Shown: one piece after another, positions 29,773-38,099 of the stretch
Layout of the letters: each line of letters starts with the position of its first letter
How positions within the stretch are numbered: the stretch's first letter is position 1
Assembly (NCBI GenBank): GCA_041685145.1
Contig: JAWLGJ010000020.1
Location: 1 to 54,256 of the forward strand
Reading direction: 5' to 3'
From: JAWLGJ01 sp041685145
Lineage (GTDB): Bacteria; Pseudomonadota; Alphaproteobacteria; Rhodospirillales; Magnetospirillaceae
DNA length: 54,256 nucleotides
Made by a program: the position numbers and the translations under genes
The notes under the pieces: model-generated
What the model was told of the DNA's origin: nothing
Databases searched by the model: none
Seen by the model: the letters and a program-made list of their open reading frames with translations, nothing else

Positions 29773-30096
29773 ATGTCGACCCACGGCATCGATCCACTCG
29801 CAAAGCCGCCCCTGTGGGACGCGGCCACGGCGCTGCGGCAATGGACCGAGCAGCGGAGCGGCGTAACCCTGCCCGCCCCGGCCGGCGACAACCCGCTGGC
29901 GGAGCGGCCGGAGTGGCGCCTGCGGATGCCCGACGCCACCGCCCGCTGGCCCGACGTCTGGGGCCCCGCCCTCGACGCGGGCAACGGCAGCGCCGTCATC
30001 GACGCCGGCGGCGGGACGACGGCCGGGGGCGCGGCCGAAGACGACGCCACCCGGCAGAAACCGACGCGCGGCCGTTACCTGGACATCGTCGTCTGA
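29773..30096 (+). CDS. Small soluble protein of unknown function (107 residues)
   Basis: ATG 29773 follows TGGAGGTGTG. The product begins MSTHGIDPLAKPPLWDAAT and includes GDNPLAERPEWRLRMPDATA and a Gly/Asp-rich C-terminal third. There is no signal peptide, membrane segment or family I recognise. It is convergent with paaK, 10 bases away, and divergent from ade. Confidence 0.6.
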   Translation: MSTHGIDPLAKPPLWDAATALRQWTEQRSGVTLPAPAGDNPLAERPEWRLRMPDATARWPDVWGPALDAGNGSAVIDAGGGTTAGGAAEDDATRQKPTRGRYLDIVV

Positions 30097-30106
30097 ACCA
30101 CGCGGC

Positions 30107-31420
30107 TCACTTCTTGCGCAGATCCTTGACCCGCGCCGCCTTGCCCTGCGAGCGCGGCACCGCGCCCGGCGGCATCATCACCACCTTGGCGCTGACGCCG
30201 ATCATCGACTTGATGTGGTGGCGCACCTCGCCGGCGGTCTTGGCGTAGTCGCTTTGCAGCAGCGCCGGGTCGGCCTCGACCTCGACGGTAAGGTGGTCGA
30301 GGCTGCCTTCGCGCTCGACCACCAACTGGTAGTGCGGCACCGTGCCCGGCAGCCCCACCAGCACCGATTCAATCTGGCTGGGATAGACGTTGACGCCGCG
30401 GATGATCAGCATGTCGTCGTTGCGCCCCGTCACCCGCAGGATGCGCACATGGCTGCGCCCGCAGCCGCAGGGCGCATCATCCAGCCGCGTGATGTCGCGG
30501 GTGCGGTAACGGATCATCGGCAGCGCCTGCTTGCTCAGGGTGGTGATGACCAGTTCGCCCGCCTCGCCCATCGGCAGCGGCTCCAGGGTGTCGGGATCGA
30601 CGACCTCGAACAGGAAGTGGTCCTCCCAGCCATGCAGGCCGTTGCGCTCGCTGCATTCCAGCGCCACGCCGGGGCCCATGATCTCGGACAGGCCGTAGCA
30701 GTCCTGGGCGCGGATGCCCAGGCGCTCGTCCAGTTCGGCGCGCATCGCCTCCGACCACGGCTCGGCGCCGAACAGCCCCACGCGCAGGTTCGACTGGCGC
30801 AGATCGACACCCTCTTTCTCGGCCACCTCGGCGAGGTTGAGGGCATAGGACGGCGTCGCGCACAGCACGGCGGCGCCGAAATCCTGGATGAGCACGATCT
30901 GGCGCTCGGTGTTGCCGCCCGACATCGGCGTCACGGTGCAGCCAAGGCGCTCGGCGCCGTAATGCGCCCCCAGGCCGCCGGTGAACAGCCCGTAGCCATA
31001 GGCGTTGTGGACGACGTCGCCGGGCCGGGCGCCGGCGACGGCAAGGCCCCGCGCCATCAAATCGGCCCAGGTGTCGAGGTCGGCGCGGGTGTAGCCGACC
31101 ACCGTCGGCCGTCCGGTGGTCCCCGACGAGGCGTGCAGGCGCACCACCTGGTCGCGCGGCACCGCGAACAGGCCGAAGGGGTAATTGTCGCGCAGGTCGG
31201 TCTTCACCGTGAACGGGAAGTGGCGCAGGTCCGCCAGGGTCTTGAGGTCGGCTGGCGTCACCCCCTTGGCATCGAAGGCCTGGCGGTAATGGGGGACGTT
31301 CTCATAGGCCCGCGTCAGGGTGTCCCGCAGCCGCTGCAACTGCAGTTCCGCCAGCCGCTCGCGCGGCATCGTCTCCATCTCGGGGGCAAACATATAAGTG
31401 GCGTCCGCCAGCACGCTCAT
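30107..31420 (-). CDS. paaK: Phenylacetate-CoA ligase
   Basis: The 437-residue adenylate-forming enzyme activates phenylacetate with ATP and CoA. SSGTTGRP at 98-105 is the nucleotide loop; AYGYGLFTGGLGAHYGAERL, YGLSEIMGPG and a short C-terminal domain with GRNDDMLIIRGVNVYPSQIE complete the PaaK pattern, and the CGCGRSHVRI cysteine pair is common in this group. ATG 31420 has GAGGCGAGG upstream. No other paa genes are in the window, so it may serve another aryl acid, such as indoleacetate or a benzoate derivative. It sits 84 bases downstream of lolD on the same strand. Confidence 0.92.
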   Translation of the reverse strand: MSVLADATYMFAPEMETMPRERLAELQLQRLRDTLTRAYENVPHYRQAFDAKGVTPADLKTLADLRHFPFTVKTDLRDNYPFGLFAVPRDQVVRLHASSGTTGRPTVVGYTRADLDTWADLMARGLAVAGARPGDVVHNAYGYGLFTGGLGAHYGAERLGCTVTPMSGGNTERQIVLIQDFGAAVLCATPSYALNLAEVAEKEGVDLRQSNLRVGLFGAEPWSEAMRAELDERLGIRAQDCYGLSEIMGPGVALECSERNGLHGWEDHFLFEVVDPDTLEPLPMGEAGELVITTLSKQALPMIRYRTRDITRLDDAPCGCGRSHVRILRVTGRNDDMLIIRGVNVYPSQIESVLVGLPGTVPHYQLVVEREGSLDHLTVEVEADPALLQSDYAKTAGEVRHHIKSMIGVSAKVVMMPPGAVPRSQGKAARVKDLRKK

Positions 31421-31504
31421 CGCCTCGCCTCTCTCTCAGTTTCTTGCCTTGACGGCTTGGGCGGCGATCATCGACGACCGGAGGCGGCTTGTCGACCCCG
31501 AGGC

Positions 31505-32185
31505 TCAGGCGGGCTGCAGAACGCCCTCGGCCAGCCTCACGCTGCGGTCCATGCGCGCGGCAAGGTCGGGGTTGTGGGTGGCGACCAGCGCCGCCAGCCC
31601 CTGCTCGCGCACCAGGCGCAGCAACTGCTCGAACACCGCCTCGGCGGTGTGGGGGTCGAGATTGCCGGTGGGCTCGTCGGCCAACAGCAGCCGGGGGTCG
31701 TTGGCCAGCGCCCGCGCCATCGCCACGCGCTGCTGCTCGCCACCGGAAAGCTGGCCGGGCCGATGACGCGCACGCTTCTCAAGGCCCATGCGCGCCAGCA
31801 GCAGCGCCGCCCGATCCGCCGCCTGCCGCCGGCCGGTGCCGGCGATCATTTGCGGCAGCACGACGTTCTCCAGGGCCGAGAACTCGGGCAGCAGATGATG
31901 GTACTGGTAGACGAAGCCCAGATGCTCGCGGCGCAGGCGCGTGCGGCGGTCGTCCGACAGCCGCCCGCAGGCCTCGCCGGCGATGTAAACCTCGCCCCCG
32001 TCCGGGCGCTCCAGCAGCCCGGCGACGTGCAGCAGCGTCGACTTGCCCGACCCCGACGGCCCCACCAGGGCGACCATCTCGCCCGACGCCACCGTCAGGT
32101 CGGCGCCCTTGAGCACATGCAGTTCCTCCCGCCCCTGGCGAAAGCGGCGATGGATGCTGTCCAGGCGGAGCGCCGGTTCACTCAT
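31505..32185 (-). CDS. lolD: Lipoprotein-releasing ABC transporter ATP-binding protein LolD
   Basis: The start is ATG 32185 (MSEPALRLDSIHRRF), overlapping the upstream permease gene by eight bases. The 226-residue ATPase has Walker A GPSGSGKST (42-50), a Q-loop region VYQYHHLLPEFSALENV, signature LSGGEQQ (146-152) and Walker B LLLADEP (166-172). VYQ...HHLLPEF is characteristic of LolD. It powers extraction of outer-membrane lipoproteins from the inner membrane with the two permease subunits encoded directly upstream. Confidence 0.95.
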   Translation of the reverse strand: MSEPALRLDSIHRRFRQGREELHVLKGADLTVASGEMVALVGPSGSGKSTLLHVAGLLERPDGGEVYIAGEACGRLSDDRRTRLRREHLGFVYQYHHLLPEFSALENVVLPQMIAGTGRRQAADRAALLLARMGLEKRARHRPGQLSGGEQQRVAMARALANDPRLLLADEPTGNLDPHTAEAVFEQLLRLVREQGLAALVATHNPDLAARMDRSVRLAEGVLQPA

Positions 32186-33419
32186 TGCGCAGGGCCTCCA
32201 CGGGGTCGAGGCGCGCCGCCCGCCAGGCCGGGTACAGCGTCGCCGAAAATGACAGGATAAGCGCCGTGGCGGCCACCGCCACCACCTGGGCCGGATCGAT
32301 GCGCGCCGGCAGATTGGCCAGGAAGGCAACCTCGGCGGCGAAGACGGTGCCGTCGCCCATCCCTTCCAGCAGGCGGCGGACGGTGTCGACATTGCCGGCC
32401 AACAGCAGCCCCAACCCCAGGCCGACCAAGGTGCCGACGACGCCGACGCTGGCACCGGCCATGAAGAACACCCGCATCACCATCGGCTGCGTGGCCCCCA
32501 GCGTGCGCAGGATGGCGATGTCGGAGCCTTTTTCCTTCACCAGCATCACCAGCGAGGAGACGATGTTGAAGGCCGCGACCAGCACGATCAGCGTCAACAG
32601 CACGAAGGTCACCCGCCGCTCGATCTCCAGGGCGTTGAACAGGGTGTGGTTGCGCTGGCGCCAGTCGTTGACGGCGTGGCCGGGCCCCGCCGCCGCGGCG
32701 ATGGCGTCGCGCACCGGCGCCACCGTTTCGGGGTCGGTGACGAAGATCTCCACATAGCCGGTGCCCCCGGCGCCGAAGAACGTCCGCGCCGTCTCGATGG
32801 GCGCCAGCAGATAGCCGCCGTCGAAATCGCCGATGTGCGAGCGGAAGGTGGTCGCGACGCGATAGCCGCGCACATGCGGCGCCATCAGCCGCCCGGCCTC
32901 GTCGACGCGCGGCACGGTCAGGCTGATGCGGTCGCCGGGGCCGACGCCGACAAGTTGCGCCAGCCGCTCGCCCGGCACCACCGTCCCCTCCTCGACCGCC
33001 TCTCCTGGGAGGTACAACAGGCCGCGTCCGCCCAGATCCTCGACCGGCATCCCCCGCAGCACGGCGCCGGTGGCGCCGTTGCCGGACCCGCTCACCAGCA
33101 CATGCCCCTCGACCACCGGCCGCGCCGACACCACTCCCGGCACCTGGCGCAGGCGGCGGGCGAGGGCCTCGGCATCGGCTGGCTCGCCCGCTTCGGCGGT
33201 GACGGTGACATGGCCGTCGAAGCCCAGCACCCGGCCCAGGAGGTCGTCGCGCATTCCGTTCATCACCGACATGACGATGACCAGCGCCGCCACCCCCAGC
33301 GCGATGCCGGCCAGCGACATCCAGGTGATGAGGGAAATGAAGCCCTCGCGGCGACGGGTGCGCAGGTAGCGCAGCGCCACCATGCGCTCGAAGCCGCCAA
33401 AGGGGCGCCCCTCAGCCAT
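32178..33419 (-). CDS. LolC/E-type lipoprotein-releasing permease, second copy
   Basis: This 413-residue protein starts ATG 33419 (MAEGRPFGGFERMVALRYLR), overlapping the first permease gene by eight bases. It has one N-terminal transmembrane helix after RTRRREGFISLITWMSLAGIA-like sequence, a large periplasmic domain (about residues 50-265) and three C-terminal helices, with VFFMAGASVGVVGTLVGLGL. It ends ATLYPAWRAARLDPVEALRNE, the LolC/E coupling tail. It is similar to the preceding gene along its length, so the two arose by duplication. Whether it is LolC-like (LolA-binding) or LolE-like (substrate-binding) cannot be set without alignment. Confidence 0.92.
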   Translation of the reverse strand: MAEGRPFGGFERMVALRYLRTRRREGFISLITWMSLAGIALGVAALVIVMSVMNGMRDDLLGRVLGFDGHVTVTAEAGEPADAEALARRLRQVPGVVSARPVVEGHVLVSGSGNGATGAVLRGMPVEDLGGRGLLYLPGEAVEEGTVVPGERLAQLVGVGPGDRISLTVPRVDEAGRLMAPHVRGYRVATTFRSHIGDFDGGYLLAPIETARTFFGAGGTGYVEIFVTDPETVAPVRDAIAAAAGPGHAVNDWRQRNHTLFNALEIERRVTFVLLTLIVLVAAFNIVSSLVMLVKEKGSDIAILRTLGATQPMVMRVFFMAGASVGVVGTLVGLGLGLLLAGNVDTVRRLLEGMGDGTVFAAEVAFLANLPARIDPAQVVAVAATALILSFSATLYPAWRAARLDPVEALRNE

Positions 33420-34665
33420 GACGCAGGCCCTCCACCGGCTCCAGGCGCGCCGCCCGCCACGCCGGGTAGAGGGTGGCGCCGAAGGACAGCGCCAGCGCCA
33501 TCGCCGCCACCGCCAGCACCTCGGGCGCCTCGACGCGGGACGGCAGTTCGGCCAGGAAATAGATTTCGGCCGAGAACAGCTCGGTGCCGGTCAGATCCTC
33601 GATGAAGCGGCGGATGTTCTCGATATTGATCGCCAGCACCAGCCCCAGCGCCACCCCCACCACCGTTCCCACCGCGCCGATGCTGGCGCCCGACAGGAAA
33701 AACACCCGCATGACCGCGCCGCGCGTCGCCCCCATCGTGCGCAGGATGGCGATATCGCCGGTCTTGTCGGCCACCAGCATCACCAGTCCCGAGATGATGT
33801 TGAAGGCGGCCACCAGGATGATCAGCGCCAGGATGAGGAACATGACATTGCGCTCGACCTCCACCGCCTGGAAAAAGGCGGCGTTGGCCTGCTGCCAGTC
33901 GTGGATGCGCAGCGGGCGGGCGGCGGCCTCGCGGATGGCGGCCGCCACCGCCGGCACCCGGTCCAGCCCCGCCACCTGCACCTCCAGCAGCGTCACCGCC
34001 TCGGGCAGCTTGAAGAACCGCTGCGCCGCCTCCAGCGGCATGTAGACGAAAGCACTGTCGTAGTCGAACACGCCCACGTCGAACAGCCCGGCGATGCGAT
34101 AGCCGCGCATCCGCGGCACGGTGCCGAAGGGCGTCGGTGTGCCCTGCGGCGAGATGAGGGCGATCTCGTCGCCCACCTCCAGGCCGAGCACGTCGGCCAA
34201 GCGGGCGCCGACCAGCACGGAGTCGCCGTCCGCCAGGTCGGCGAGGCGCCCGGCGACCAGCGAGTGGGCCAGAAGCTCGCGTTGGCGCAGGTCTTCGATG
34301 CGCATCCCCCGCAACACGGCGCCGCGCGCGCCGCCGCCCGGCGCCGCCGCCATCACCCGCCCCTCGATGGTGGGCGTCACCTGCCGCACCCCGGCGACGC
34401 CGCGCGCCGCCGCCGCCGTTTGGTCGAAATCGCGCATGGGGGCGCCGTCGGCGGCGTAGAGGCTCATATGGCCGTTGAGAGCCAGGATGCGGCCCAGAAG
34501 CTCGTCGCGGAATCCGTTCATCACCGCCATGACGACGATCAGCGTCGCCACGCCCAGGGCGATGCCCGCGAGCGAGAACCCGGCGATGACGGAAACGAAT
34601 CCCTCCCGGCGCCGCGCCCGCAGGTAGCGGAAAGCCACCAGCCGTTCGAAGGCGCCGAAGATCAT
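33412..34665 (-). CDS. LolC/E-type lipoprotein-releasing permease, first copy
   Basis: The 417-residue protein starts ATG 34665 (MIFGAFERLVAFRYLRARRR), seven bases after the proS stop. It has the same layout as its tandem partner: FSLAGIALGVATLIVVMAV (first helix), a periplasmic domain of about 210 residues, then VMFLILALIILVAAFNIISG, MRVFFLSGASIGAVGTVVG and a C-terminal helix before ATLYPAWRAARLEPVEGLRHG. With LolD it should form the exporter that hands lipoproteins to LolA. The order proS-lol permease-lolD is common in alphaproteobacteria; the second permease is less usual. Confidence 0.93.
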   Translation of the reverse strand: MIFGAFERLVAFRYLRARRREGFVSVIAGFSLAGIALGVATLIVVMAVMNGFRDELLGRILALNGHMSLYAADGAPMRDFDQTAAAARGVAGVRQVTPTIEGRVMAAAPGGGARGAVLRGMRIEDLRQRELLAHSLVAGRLADLADGDSVLVGARLADVLGLEVGDEIALISPQGTPTPFGTVPRMRGYRIAGLFDVGVFDYDSAFVYMPLEAAQRFFKLPEAVTLLEVQVAGLDRVPAVAAAIREAAARPLRIHDWQQANAAFFQAVEVERNVMFLILALIILVAAFNIISGLVMLVADKTGDIAILRTMGATRGAVMRVFFLSGASIGAVGTVVGVALGLVLAINIENIRRFIEDLTGTELFSAEIYFLAELPSRVEAPEVLAVAAMALALSFGATLYPAWRAARLEPVEGLRHG

Positions 34666-34672
34666 GGGCGTG

Positions 34673-35962
34673 TCATTCCGTCAGGCGGGCCAGGGCCGAC
34701 TCGACGGACAATTCCTCGCGCGCGCCGGTCTTGCGGTTCTTCAGTTCGACGACGCCCTTGGCCAGCCCCTTCGGCCCCGCGATGACCTGCCAGGGCAGGC
34801 CGATGAGGTCCATGTCGGCGAATTTAACCCCGGCACGCTCCTCGCGGTCGTCATACAGCACCTCGACGCCCTGTTCGGAGAGGGTGCGGTAGACGTCGTC
34901 GCAGACGCGGTCGCAGGTGTCGTCGCCGCTCTTGAGGTTGACGAGGCCGACGTCGAAGGGCGCCACCGCCTCCGGCCACACGATGCCCTTCTCGTCGTGC
35001 CCGGCCTCGATGATCGCCCCCACCAGGCGCGACACGCCAATGCCGTAGGAGCCCATCTCCACCGGCACCTGGCTGCCGTCCGGCCCGGCGACGCGGGCGT
35101 TCATCGCCTGCGAATATTTCGTGCCGAAATAGAAGATGTGCCCCACCTCGATGCCGCGGGCGCTCTTCAGCCGCTCCGGCGGCGGCAGGTCGGGGTTGGC
35201 GGGGTCGTGTTTCTCGTCGGCGGCGGCGTAATAGCGGCCGAGGGCGGCGATATCCAGGGTGCCGCTGGCGGCCAGTTCCTCATAGGCGGCGTCATAGAAG
35301 ATCTCGCTCTCGCCGGTTTCGGCGAGGATGTGGAATTCGTGGCTGAGGCTGCCGCCGATGGGCCCGGTTTCGGCGGCCACCGGAATGGCGGTGAGGCCCA
35401 TGCGGGCGAAGGTCTTGAGATAGGCGTTGAACATTACCTCGTAGGACTTCCGCGCCCCTTCGTAATCCAGGTCGAAGGAATAGCTGTCCTTCATCAGGAA
35501 CTCGCGCCCGCGCATGACGCCGAAACGCGGCCGCACCTCGTCGCGGAACTTCCACTGGATGTGGTAGAGGATCTTGGGAAGCTCGCGATAGCTCTTGACC
35601 TCGTCGCGGAAGATGGCGGTAATGAGTTCCTCGTTGGTGGGGCCGTACAGCATCTCGCGGTCGTGGCGGTCCTTGATGCGCAGCATCTCGGGGCCATAGG
35701 CGTCGTAGCGGCCGGACTCGACCCACAGATCGGCGGTCTGGATCGTCGGCATCAGCAATTCCTGCGCGCCGGCGGCGTCCTGCTCCTCGCGAACGATCTG
35801 TTCGACCTTCCTCAGCACCCGGAAGCCCAGCGGCAGCCAGGTGTAGATGCCGGCCGCCGACTGGCGGATCATGCCCGCGCGCAGCATCAGCCGATGCGAG
35901 ACGATCTGGGCCTCGGCGGGATTCTCCTTCAGCGTGGGCAGGAAAAAGGCTGACAGGCGCAT
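34673..35962 (-). CDS. proS: Proline--tRNA ligase (short alphaproteobacterial type)
   Basis: The 429-residue class II synthetase charges tRNA-Pro. MLRAGMIRQSAAGIYTWLPL opens the family; LYGPTNEELIT and RGREFLMKDSYSFD cover motif 2; GSYGIGVSRLVGAIIEA is motif 3; the anticodon-binding domain follows. The chain goes almost directly from SHEFHILAETGESE to the ARGIEVGHIFYFGTKYS segment, so the 180-residue editing insertion of enterobacterial ProRS is absent, as usual in alphaproteobacteria. ATG 35962 has GAGGACG upstream. It starts a unit proS-lolC/E-lolC/E-lolD. Confidence 0.97.
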   Translation of the reverse strand: MRLSAFFLPTLKENPAEAQIVSHRLMLRAGMIRQSAAGIYTWLPLGFRVLRKVEQIVREEQDAAGAQELLMPTIQTADLWVESGRYDAYGPEMLRIKDRHDREMLYGPTNEELITAIFRDEVKSYRELPKILYHIQWKFRDEVRPRFGVMRGREFLMKDSYSFDLDYEGARKSYEVMFNAYLKTFARMGLTAIPVAAETGPIGGSLSHEFHILAETGESEIFYDAAYEELAASGTLDIAALGRYYAAADEKHDPANPDLPPPERLKSARGIEVGHIFYFGTKYSQAMNARVAGPDGSQVPVEMGSYGIGVSRLVGAIIEAGHDEKGIVWPEAVAPFDVGLVNLKSGDDTCDRVCDDVYRTLSEQGVEVLYDDREERAGVKFADMDLIGLPWQVIAGPKGLAKGVVELKNRKTGAREELSVESALARLTE

Positions 35963-36120
35963 GATTCGTCCTCGACGCGTGGGTTCGGGCCGCAGACTTT
36001 AGGGCAAGAGCCGAGCCCAAGGCAACGCCCGCCCCCGTTGCCGCGCGTTTGGCGTGCCCGCGTGGGCTAAACCACCGATTGCCTGCCGCGCCCGCTTCGC
36101 GCTAGCGTGGCGGCGCAGCA

Positions 36121-36849
36121 ATGGCGCCCGGACCGCGGCCGAACGTGAACGATTTTTCCCAGGTTGTTCATCAGACCCTGAACCTCATCCTGTCCCTCGA
36201 CACCGATCTGGGCGAGATCGTGCTGCTGTCGCTGCGGGTCAGTCTGACGGCGGTCGCCATTGCCGCCGCCATCGGCCTGCCGCTGGGCGCGGCGCTGGCG
36301 CTGTACCGCTTTCCCGGCCGGCGGGCCTTGATTGTCCTGACCAGCGCCCTGATGGGAATGCCGCCGGTCGTGGTGGGGCTGGTGGTGTACCTGATGCTGT
36401 CGCGCGCGGGGCCGCTGGGGGTCTTCGGGCTGTTGTTCACGCCCACGGCGATGATCATTGCCCAGGTGGTGCTGGTGCTGCCGATCGTCGCCTCGCTGAC
36501 CCGCCAGCATGTCGAGGATTTGTGGCAGGAATACGCCGAGCAACTGCGCTCGCTGGGCGCCAGCAAGCACCAGGCGCTGTGGACGCTGCTCTGGGATGCC
36601 CGCTACAGCCTGGTGACGGCGGTGCTGGCCGGCTTCGGCCGCGCCAGTGCCGAGGTGGGCGCCGTGATGATCGTCGGCGGCAATATCGACCATGTGACGC
36701 GGGTGATGACCACCGCCATCGCCCTGGAGGTCAGCCGCGGCGACCTTGCCCTGGCGCTGGCCCTGGGCGTCGTTCTGCTGACGCTGTCGCTGCTGGTGAA
36801 CATGGGCGTTCACCTGCTTGGCACCGCCGGGGCGGCGCGATGGCGATGA
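36121..36849 (+). CDS. tupB: Tungstate-type ABC transporter permease
   Basis: The 242-residue protein has five or six transmembrane segments. The stretch SALMGMPPVVVGLVVYLMLS followed by RAGPLG is characteristic of TupB-like permeases, and EEYAEQLRSLGASKHQALWTLLW-type sequence (DLWQEYAEQLRSLGAS) holds the EAA-like coupling loop. A start at GTG 36145 is possible; ATG 36121 was kept. It overlaps the ATPase gene by ten bases. Import of tungstate is the best guess; molybdate or another oxyanion is possible. No TupA-type binding-protein gene lies within the window. It is divergent from proS. Confidence 0.82.
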   Translation: MAPGPRPNVNDFSQVVHQTLNLILSLDTDLGEIVLLSLRVSLTAVAIAAAIGLPLGAALALYRFPGRRALIVLTSALMGMPPVVVGLVVYLMLSRAGPLGVFGLLFTPTAMIIAQVVLVLPIVASLTRQHVEDLWQEYAEQLRSLGASKHQALWTLLWDARYSLVTAVLAGFGRASAEVGAVMIVGGNIDHVTRVMTTAIALEVSRGDLALALALGVVLLTLSLLVNMGVHLLGTAGAARWR

Positions 36850-37613
36850 AGCCGCCCATCGTGCCGCTGCGGCTGGAGGACGTCAGCTTCGCCGCCAACG
36901 GAATGCGCCGCATCAAGGATGTGTCGCTGGAGCTGTCGCCCACCGGCACCACCGTCGTCATCGGCCCCAACGGCGCCGGCAAGAGCCTGTTGCTGCGGCT
37001 GTGCCACGGCCTGATCGCGCCGACGGCGGGACGGGTGCTGTGGAACAACCACCCGCCCGAGGCGGTGCGCCGGCGCCAGGCGATGGTGTTCCAGCGCCCG
37101 GTGCTGCTGCGGCGTTCGGTGACCGAGAACGTCGCCTATGCGCTGCGCCTGCGCGGCGTGCCCGGGCACCGGCGCGGGGCGATCATCGAGAAGGTGCTGG
37201 CGCGGGTGGGGCTGACCCGATTCGCCGCCGAGCCGGCCCGGCGCCTGTCGGGCGGCGAGCAACAGCGCCTGGCGATGGCGCGGGTGCTGGCGCTGGAGCC
37301 CGAGGCGCTGCTGTGCGACGAGGCCACCGCCAGCCTCGACCCCGCCGCCGCCCATATCATCGAGGACGTCATCGGTGACCTTGCGCGCGGCGGCGTCAAG
37401 GTCATCATGGCCACCCACGACCTCGGGCAGGCGCGCCGCCTCGCCGACGAGGTGATCTTCATGTATCGCGGCCGCGTCCGCGAGCACGCACCCGCCGCCA
37501 CCTTTTTCGCCGGCCCCGAGAACGACCTCGCCCAGGCGTTCATCAAGGGTGAACTGCTGTGGTGGCGCCGACGCCCGCTGGTGGAGGGCAAGGACCGCGA
37601 CCGGCACGAATAG
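36840..37613 (+). CDS. tupC: Tungstate-type ABC transporter ATP-binding protein
   Basis: The start is ATG 36840 (MAMKPPIVPLRLEDVSF); ATG 36846 two codons on would give an ATGA overlap with the permease. The 257-residue ATPase has Walker A GPNGAGKS near residue 44, signature LSGGEQQRLAMARVLALEP near 135, Walker B LLCDEATASLDP and switch histidine in MATHDLGQARRLADEV. It energises import through the preceding permease. Other work on the cell's molybdenum enzymes is suggested by the XdhC/MobA genes at 9-12 kb. The C-terminal extension (WWRRRPLVEGKD) is short and basic. Confidence 0.88.
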   Translation: MAMKPPIVPLRLEDVSFAANGMRRIKDVSLELSPTGTTVVIGPNGAGKSLLLRLCHGLIAPTAGRVLWNNHPPEAVRRRQAMVFQRPVLLRRSVTENVAYALRLRGVPGHRRGAIIEKVLARVGLTRFAAEPARRLSGGEQQRLAMARVLALEPEALLCDEATASLDPAAAHIIEDVIGDLARGGVKVIMATHDLGQARRLADEVIFMYRGRVREHAPAATFFAGPENDLAQAFIKGELLWWRRRPLVEGKDRDRHE

Positions 37614-37619
37614 CGGCAC

Positions 37620-38018
37620 TCATCCCCTGCGGCGCGGCGCCCGTGCCAAGCCGCTCGACGCCGCGAAGGCCAGCACCAGGATGCCGACAATGATGTCGTT
37701 CCACATCGCGATGATGCCGGAACCGTCGACCGCCGGGGCGCGCAGATAGCCCAGGATGAACGGCGCCACGATCAGCCAGATGCCGAAGACGAAGTTGAGC
37801 CAGCTCAAGCCCTCGAAACGGCCGGGCATGGTGACCCGGACGCCGGCGAAAATGACGATCAGCGCTCCGACGATGACGTCGTTCCAGGCCGCGGCCGAAA
37901 TTCCGCCATAGCCGAGAATGGCCGGCGCGATCACCAGCCATACGCCCAGGACGATGTTGATGCCACTGGAAAACTTGACGCTGCCCCGCCGCCGCTCAAC
38001 GCTGGTGGGTTCGGGCAT
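37620..38018 (-). CDS. SPW-repeat membrane protein
   Basis: The 132-residue protein carries two copies of the SPW-type repeat: INIVLGVWLVIAPAILGY and LNFVFGIWLIVAPFILGYL, each followed by a WND(V/I)IVG segment (AAWNDVIVGALIVIF; MWNDIIVGILVLAF). Four hydrophobic helices are expected. The function of SPW proteins is unknown. It lies 81 bases downstream of ectB on the same strand, convergent with tupC. Its ribosome site GGGAGG borders the 3' arm of a 14-bp hairpin, so translation may depend on RNA folding. Confidence 0.85.
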   Translation of the reverse strand: MPEPTSVERRRGSVKFSSGINIVLGVWLVIAPAILGYGGISAAAWNDVIVGALIVIFAGVRVTMPGRFEGLSWLNFVFGIWLIVAPFILGYLRAPAVDGSGIIAMWNDIIVGILVLAFAASSGLARAPRRRG

Positions 38019-38027
38019 GGCGCGCCT

Positions 38028-38067
38028 CCCTTCGCGGGTTTCGCTGTCTGCGCAAACCCGCGAAGGG
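38028..38067 (-). terminator. Perfect 14-bp hairpin between ectB and the SPW gene
   Basis: CCCTTCGCGGGTTT (38028-38041) and AAACCCGCGAAGGG (38054-38067) are perfect inverted copies around 12 bases. On the minus strand it comes 33 bases after the ectB stop and just before the SPW start, and its last three bases are part of the SPW ribosome site GGGAGG. There is no T-run. It may end the ectAB transcript, limit SPW translation, or both. Confidence 0.65.
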
Positions 38068-38099
38068 CCGCCGTGTTCCTTGCCGATCCGGCGGGGCGA

